From NCBI GenBank assembly GCA_019419485.1, contig DXZV01000001.1, positions 2,103 through 59,070 of the forward strand: a stretch of 56,968 nucleotides of DNA, written 5' to 3'. Position numbers and translations under genes: made by a program. Of the stretch, positions 53,468-56,968 are shown in pieces. Below the pieces are notes generated by a model, which ran no database searches, was not told the DNA's origin, and worked only from the letters and a program-made list of their open reading frames with translations. This DNA comes from Collinsella sp. GTDB taxonomy: Bacteria > Actinomycetota > Coriobacteriia > Coriobacteriales > Coriobacteriaceae. How positions within the stretch are numbered: the stretch's first letter is position 1; every line of letters starts with the position of its first letter.

Positions 53468-53483
53468 GACTTTCGCATTTAAC

Positions 53484-53574
53484 GGAGAGTTGTCCGAGTG
53501 GCCGAAGGAGCACGATTGGAAATCGTGTAGGCGTCAAAAGCGTCTCCAGGGTTCAAATCCCTGACTCTCCGCCA
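53484..53574 (+). tRNA. tRNA-Ser (GGA)
   Basis: A complete cloverleaf: acceptor GGAGAGT with ACTCTCC, anticodon GGA in the loop between CACGATT and AATCGTG, a long variable arm (GGCGT...GCGTC region) typical of serine tRNA, T arm CAGGGTTCAAATCCCTG and encoded GCCA at the end. Reads UCC and UCU codons. Confidence 0.95.
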
Positions 53575-53582
53575 GTTAATTC

Positions 53583-53613
53583 CAAAGCAGGCCTTCGAGC
53601 CTGCTTTGTTTTT
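53583..53613 (+). terminator. Hairpin and T run between the two tRNAs
   Basis: CAAAGCAGGC (53583-53592) pairs with GCCTGCTTTG (53599-53608), followed by TTTTT. This should end or attenuate transcription after the first tRNA, so the second may have its own promoter or rely on read-through. Confidence 0.75.
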
Positions 53614-53622
53614 ACCCCACGC

Positions 53623-53713
53623 GGAGGGGTGGCAGAGTGGTTGAATGCGGCGGTCTCGAAAACCGTTTGGCCTGTATAAGGTCACGAGGGTTCGAATCCC
53701 TCCTCCTCCGCCA
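53623..53713 (+). tRNA. tRNA-Ser (CGA)
   Basis: Acceptor GGAGGGG with CTCCTCC (one G-U pair), anticodon CGA in the loop CTCGAAA, long variable arm, T arm GAGGGTTCGAATCCCTC and encoded GCCA. Reads UCG. An inverted copy of its last 25 bases lies 66 bases downstream. Confidence 0.94.
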
Positions 53714-53725
53714 TTTTGGTTGAGA

Positions 53726-53753
53726 AAGCTCCCGAAAACGGGGGCTTTTTTGT
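53726..53753 (+). terminator. Terminator after tRNA-Ser (CGA)
   Basis: AAGCTCCCG (53726-53734) pairs with CGGGGGCTT (53739-53747) around AAAA, one G-U pair, followed by TTTT. Confidence 0.82.
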
Positions 53754-53777
53754 TTAGAGTCCCTTACAAGCAAATAC

Positions 53778-53904
53778 GGCGGAGGAGGAGGGATTCGAAC
53801 CCGTCAGGACGCGGAGCGTAAAGAAAACGCGCCAGTGGCGCGTTTTTAGCGCAGCGCGGTCGGCGCAAGCCGACCGAATAAATTTTGAGCTCCGCTCAAA
53901 ATTT
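53778..53904. repeat. Inverted tRNA-Ser 3'-end copy followed by three hairpins
   Basis: Positions 53778-53802 are the exact reverse complement of the last part of tRNA-Ser (CGA) (53688-53712). They are followed by three perfect hairpins: AAAACGCGCC/GGCGCGTTTT (53824-53846), CGGTCGGC-GCAA-GCCGACCG (53857-53876, GNRA loop) and AAATTTTGAGC/GCTCAAAATTT (53880-53904). No gene is visible. It may be a relic of an element that integrated at the tRNA, or a structured repeat carried with tRNA genes. Confidence 0.7.
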
Positions 53905-53960
53905 GGACATCCCTCCTATTCAGCCACGTCCCCCATTGCTTTCGATTTCACCTTGAATCT

Positions 53961-54027
53961 CAAACATGTACATCACCCTCCAAAAACGACATTTTTCGAC
54001 ATCTTTGGAGGCTGATGTACATGTTTG
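53961..54027. repeat. Palindrome with 24-bp arms
   Basis: The 24-base arms 53961-53984 and 54004-54027 are inverted copies with one mismatch; each holds AAACATGTACATCA or its complement. The loop reads AACGACATTTTTCGACATC. It lies about 115 bases before the TRIC-family gene in the same orientation, so it might be an operator or terminator. Confidence 0.75.
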
Positions 54028-54141
54028 GAACCTATGACCGCACCCAGTCCCTACCGTTTGCCGAGCAATGGGGTCGCAATCGCCGCCAACCATGTACTAT
54101 GTACGGGCATTGTCTAAACTCGCAACTCAAAGGACCCCATC

Positions 54142-54831
54142 TTGCCCGTCGTCGCCGCTATGACCGTTACCTCACACGCCTCGGATGCCATGGTCGCTAT
54201 CCCATTTTGGCTTGAGATGTTCGCCGTTGTCGCGGCATCGATCTCAGGCGTTCTGGTTGCGCGCGAGCACAAGCTTGACCTGGTGGGCGCCGTCGCGCTC
54301 GCCGTGGTTTGCGGCTTGGGCGGCGGTCTTTTGCGCGACATGACACTCCAGGTCGGCAACGTCTACATCCTCAACCAGCCAATGGCGCTGCCGCTCTCCA
54401 TCGCCACGGCGGCCATCATTTACATCTTCCCGGCAATCGTCGATAAGCCCGACAAACTCATCCCCCTGCTCGACATCATCTCGGTCGGCATCTATGCGGC
54501 AACCGGCGCAGACAAGGCACTGGTCTACGGATTTGCACCCGTCGTTTGCATCATGATGGGCTTTTTCACCGCGGTGGGCGGCGGCATGCTGCGCGACGGC
54601 TTTATGGGCGTGGTTCCGGGCATTTTCCAACGCACCAACTTTTATGCCATCGCGGCCATCGCCGGATCGGCAAGCTATGTAAGCCTCGTCATGAGTGGCT
54701 TGGTCAGCAATGTCGCCGCGCTGGTCGTATGCGTTATCGTGACCATGGGTCTGCGCTGGCTCTCGCTGCGCTTTGACATCAAAAGCCCCACCGAAGAAGA
54801 CATCGCGCACTTTTTACATCGCAAAAAGTAG
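54142..54831 (+). CDS. TRIC-family cation channel (UPF0126/YadS-like)
   Basis: The 229-residue membrane protein has about seven helices in two homologous halves, each with the family's glycine motif: GGGLLRDM and GGGMLRDG. Bacterial TRIC homologues form trimeric potassium-permeable channels, while other members are linked to glycine uptake; the role here is open. The frame starts at TTG (54142) with AAAGGA eight bases upstream; the first ATG (54160) has no site. C-terminal tail is cytosolic and charged. Confidence 0.87.
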   Translation: MPVVAAMTVTSHASDAMVAIPFWLEMFAVVAASISGVLVAREHKLDLVGAVALAVVCGLGGGLLRDMTLQVGNVYILNQPMALPLSIATAAIIYIFPAIVDKPDKLIPLLDIISVGIYAATGADKALVYGFAPVVCIMMGFFTAVGGGMLRDGFMGVVPGIFQRTNFYAIAAIAGSASYVSLVMSGLVSNVAALVVCVIVTMGLRWLSLRFDIKSPTEEDIAHFLHRKK

Positions 54832-54900
54832 ATAGCAAGGCACGACCTTTCGAAATGCAACCGAGAGGTTCTTTTAGAGCGCTCGCACGTTGGGTACCCT

Positions 54901-54925
54901 GTTAGATATATGCCGAGTATCTAAC
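54901..54925. promoter_or_regulatory. Inverted repeat just before the 54938 gene
   Basis: GTTAGATA (54901-54908) pairs with TATCTAAC (54918-54925), nine bases apart, ending just before the GAAGGA ribosome site. It could be an operator or mask the translation start. Confidence 0.5.
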
Positions 54926-54937
54926 GAAGGATTCACT

Positions 54938-56083
54938 ATGCCTTGCAACCTAGAACCGTCGAACAAGCGCCGCAAAGCGCAGGCCCGCATCGCCCTCCTA
55001 TTCGTACTGATTGCGCTTGCGCTGACCGTACTTCCCACGGCGTCGTTCGCCGGCACAGACACCGCGGGCAACGTACTCGCAACCGAAGCTGACTCAAATC
55101 CGTCTGGCGTCGCGGGCGACCTGTACTGGGCTGGCCAAAGCCTTAACCTGGACGATGCCTCCATCGGCCGCGATATTATCGCGGCAGGCGACAGCCTATC
55201 GATTCGCGACTGCACCGTAGGCGGCGCCATTCGCCTGGCGGCGCGCACCATCGATATCTCCAAAACCGCAATCGATGGCAGCGTGACGGTAGCCGGTCAG
55301 CACGTCGTGCTCAACACCGGTAGCACCGCCAACTGTTTTTACGCGATGGGCGATACTGTTGCCCTGCGAGGCTCCACCAAGTCGGCAGCACTTGCAGGCG
55401 ATACGGTGACCATCGACGGCACCGTCGAGGGCGATGTCGAGGTTTGGGCCGATAAGCTCGTCTTGGGCAAAAACGCCCGCATCACCGGCACCGTGAGCGC
55501 GCATGTTTCCGAGGACCCCGAGCGGGCCGAGGGCGCTCAGGTCGGAGCCCTCAAGATCGACCGTACCGAGAACGAGAACACCTCAACGATTAACGACACC
55601 ATCGGCGGCATCGTCGCCGCGGCGCTTTCCACTTGCTTTGTCGCGATCCTCCTCGAGCTCGTCTTTCCGCGCGCGACCGCCAGCGCCGCCGGCATGCTTC
55701 GTCAACGACCTACCCCTCTGTGGGTGAGCGGTCTTTTGGGCACGGTGGCCGCCGTTCCCGCCGTCCTGTTACTCATCATCTCGATTGCAGGTCTATCACT
55801 CGCCGGAGCCCTCATGTGCGCCGTGATCGGTATCGCTCTGGTCTCGGCGGCGTTTACGGGCACCGCGATCGCACGCATGATCGGACACAGCCAGAACCGC
55901 TACGCCATGGCCGCCGTGGGCGGTATCGCCGCGGGCGCACTCACGGCACTTCCCCTTATGGGCAGCTTTGTCAGCGGCGTAGCCTTCGTCTTTACGCTCG
56001 GCTACGTCATCCAGATCATCTGGCGCAACGCCCGCCTCAAGCCGCAGCAGGCCGCCAATACTCCGGGCCTTCCTTCCGCCTAG
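54938..56083 (+). CDS. Exported polymer-forming (bactofilin-like) domain membrane protein
   Basis: The 381-residue protein has a signal peptide (about 1-38, ending ASFAG), then a repetitive beta-helix-like region (about 60-190) of short repeats such as ASIGRDIIAAGDSLSIRDCTVGGAIRLAARTID-type units (the pattern G-x-I-x-A-G-D), like the polymer-forming bactofilin fold but outside the membrane, then about five hydrophobic segments (about 220-365). Such fused proteins are common in Gram-positive bacteria and uncharacterised. GAAGGA precedes the ATG at 54938; the longer frame to 54890 lacks a site. Confidence 0.78.
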   Translation: MPCNLEPSNKRRKAQARIALLFVLIALALTVLPTASFAGTDTAGNVLATEADSNPSGVAGDLYWAGQSLNLDDASIGRDIIAAGDSLSIRDCTVGGAIRLAARTIDISKTAIDGSVTVAGQHVVLNTGSTANCFYAMGDTVALRGSTKSAALAGDTVTIDGTVEGDVEVWADKLVLGKNARITGTVSAHVSEDPERAEGAQVGALKIDRTENENTSTINDTIGGIVAAALSTCFVAILLELVFPRATASAAGMLRQRPTPLWVSGLLGTVAAVPAVLLLIISIAGLSLAGALMCAVIGIALVSAAFTGTAIARMIGHSQNRYAMAAVGGIAAGALTALPLMGSFVSGVAFVFTLGYVIQIIWRNARLKPQQAANTPGLPSA

Positions 56084-56089
56084 CCGTCA

Positions 56090-56124
56090 ACCACCACAAA
56101 GGGGACAGACACCTTTGCGGTGGT
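56090..56124. repeat. Palindromic repeat of the CACCAC...GTGGTG family (copy 3)
   Basis: ACCACCACAAAG (56090-56101) pairs with CTTTGCGGTGGT (56113-56124), one mismatch, around GGGACAGACAC. It matches the copies at 11761 and 12096 and lies between the two converging genes. Confidence 0.75.
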
Positions 56125-56150
56125 GCAGACCAACTCAATCCCTGTGCACC

Positions 56151-56185
56151 AAAAAGGGCACCGACCGCGATGGTCGGCGCCCTTT
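56151..56185 (-). terminator. Terminator of typA
   Basis: AAAGGGCACCGACC (56153-56166) pairs with GGTCGGCGCCCTTT (56172-56185), one base pair wobbling. On the minus strand it is followed by TT. It stands 28 bases after the typA stop. Confidence 0.78.
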
Positions 56186-56212
56186 CTTGTTAGTCGCTAT
56201 AAAGCTCGGCGC

Positions 56213-56968
56213 TTATTTGTTGACCTGACCGGCGCGGACTGCGGCCTTCTTGCGGTCGGTAGCATTGAGCAGACGCTTGCGCAGGCGGATGTTCTTGGGA
56301 GTGATCTCCACCAGCTCGTCGTCGGCGATGTACTCCAGCGCCTCCTCCAGCGAGAAGGTGCGGGGCGGCACCAGCTGGACGGAGATATCGGAGGTCGAGG
56401 AACGCTGGTTGCCCAGGTTCTTGGTACGGGCGATGTTGACGACCATGTCGCCGGCCTTGCTGCGCTCGCCCACGATCATGCCCTCGTAGCATTCGGTACC
56501 CGGCTCAACAAACAGCTGGCCGCGCTCCTGCAGCGTGCCCAGAGCGTAGGCAACGGCTTTCTCGGTGGTCATGGAGATCATGGCGCCGTTCTGGCGGTTG
56601 CCGATCTCGCCGGCATAGGGGCCGTACTCCAGGAAGGTGTGGTAGAACACGCCCTCGCCGTGAGTGACGTTCATGATGCGGTTCTTAAGACCCATGATGC
56701 CGCGGGTCGGGATCTTAAACTCGAGGTGCGTCACGATACCCGAGGTATCCATGCTCGTCATGATGCCGCCGGAGGTGCCGAAGACCTCAACGACCTTGCC
56801 CGAATACTCGTCCGGGCACTCGATGACGGCCTGCTCGACGGGCTCCATCTTATTGCCGTTCTCGTCCTTCTTAAACAGAACGCGGGGACGGCCGACCTGG
56901 AACTCAAAGCCCTCGCGACGCATGGACTCCATCAGGACGGACAGGTGCAGAATGCCGCGGCCCGAGAC
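56213..56968 (-). CDS. typA: TypA/BipA ribosome-associated GTPase, C-terminal part (cut by the window edge)
   Basis: The visible 251 residues match the C-terminal half of TypA/BipA: VSGRGILHLSVLMESMRREG at the window edge (the family usually has GRGELHL), then FQVGRPRVLFK, TRGIMGLKNRIMN, GAMISMTTEKAVAYAL, LGTLQERGQLFVEPGTECYEGMIVGE and RLRKRLLNATDRKKA. The GTPase domain lies beyond the right edge. TypA binds the ribosome and is needed for growth under stress or cold. The reading frame is open up to the last base of the window. Confidence 0.95.
   Translation of the reverse strand, partial: VSGRGILHLSVLMESMRREGFEFQVGRPRVLFKKDENGNKMEPVEQAVIECPDEYSGKVVEVFGTSGGIMTSMDTSGIVTHLEFKIPTRGIMGLKNRIMNVTHGEGVFYHTFLEYGPYAGEIGNRQNGAMISMTTEKAVAYALGTLQERGQLFVEPGTECYEGMIVGERSKAGDMVVNIARTKNLGNQRSSTSDISVQLVPPRTFSLEEALEYIADDELVEITPKNIRLRKRLLNATDRKKAAVRAGQVNK

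Noticed and set aside
53778..53802. A second, partial tRNA gene on the minus strand after the serine tRNAs
   Set aside because: Only the T arm and acceptor part are present as an inverted copy; no anticodon or D arm can be formed.

Overview
The window is about 57 kb of GC-rich DNA, and it reads as the chromosome of an anaerobic gut actinobacterium of the class Coriobacteriia, most likely Collinsella or a close relative. That is an inference from gene content and style: NfnAB-type transhydrogenase, mannose-family PTS, class B sortase with a huge anchored glycosidase, Tat lipoprotein amino-acid receptor, and intergenic regions packed with palindromic repeats. No 16S gene is present, so the genus is not proven. 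There is no rRNA, CRISPR array, transposase or prophage gene. The last gene (typA) runs off the right edge.

Layout. 1-470: two palindromic elements. 473-3712: an ECF vitamin/metal transporter (S, fused A-A, T) on the minus strand. 3916-6508: glmU and prs on the plus strand. 6594-8326: an unrecognised nuclease-like gene between two similar inverted-repeat elements. 8440-11683: pth, then nfnA-nfnB. 11760-12140: three 80-nt-period hairpins bracketed by a second repeat family. 12143-15844: a polar amino-acid ABC transporter operon ending in a cytidylate-kinase-like gene. 16013-18110: structured repeat, yqeY, a parvulin foldase and a 27-nt-period palindrome array. 18107-22319: orphan PTS EIIA, purN, purM, purF. 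22606-25908: CmpB-family membrane protein, MoaE-like protein, class B sortase, purE. 26126-38016: a 2137-residue sortase-anchored GH31 protein, a MarR regulator, a small membrane protein, a mannose-family PTS (IIA-IIB-IIC-IID) and a divergent GntR/UTRA regulator. 38187-42942: carAB. 43150-45907: ABC exporter and a membrane protein. 46008-49581: structured repeat, NUDIX, purD, purA. 49675-52978: dnaB, rplI, rpsR, ssb, rpsF. 53484-53713: two serine tRNAs. 54142-56083: TRIC-type channel and a polymer-forming membrane protein. 56213-end: typA.

How the parts work together. PRPP synthase, PurF, PurD, PurN, PurM, PurE, PurA and CarAB make much of this window a nucleotide-synthesis neighbourhood spread over several operons. 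The region 26-38 kb looks like a glycan-foraging unit: a wall-anchored glycosidase with carbohydrate-binding modules, a nearby sortase, a PTS for the released sugar, and regulators. Shared promoter-proximal motifs link the GH31 gene, the PTS operon and the marR gene.

The least explained content is non-coding. At least ten families of short inverted-repeat elements sit between genes, and one is inserted in frame inside the fused ECF ATPase. Two families recur in this window with compensatory base changes that keep the stems paired (16013-16160 with 46008-46154; 32866-32911 with 38110-38153), which is strong evidence that the fold is under selection. Two others have exact periods (80 nt at 11823, 27 nt at 18009). 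Start codons were chosen from ribosome-binding sites where visible; functions rest on motif recognition without database searches.
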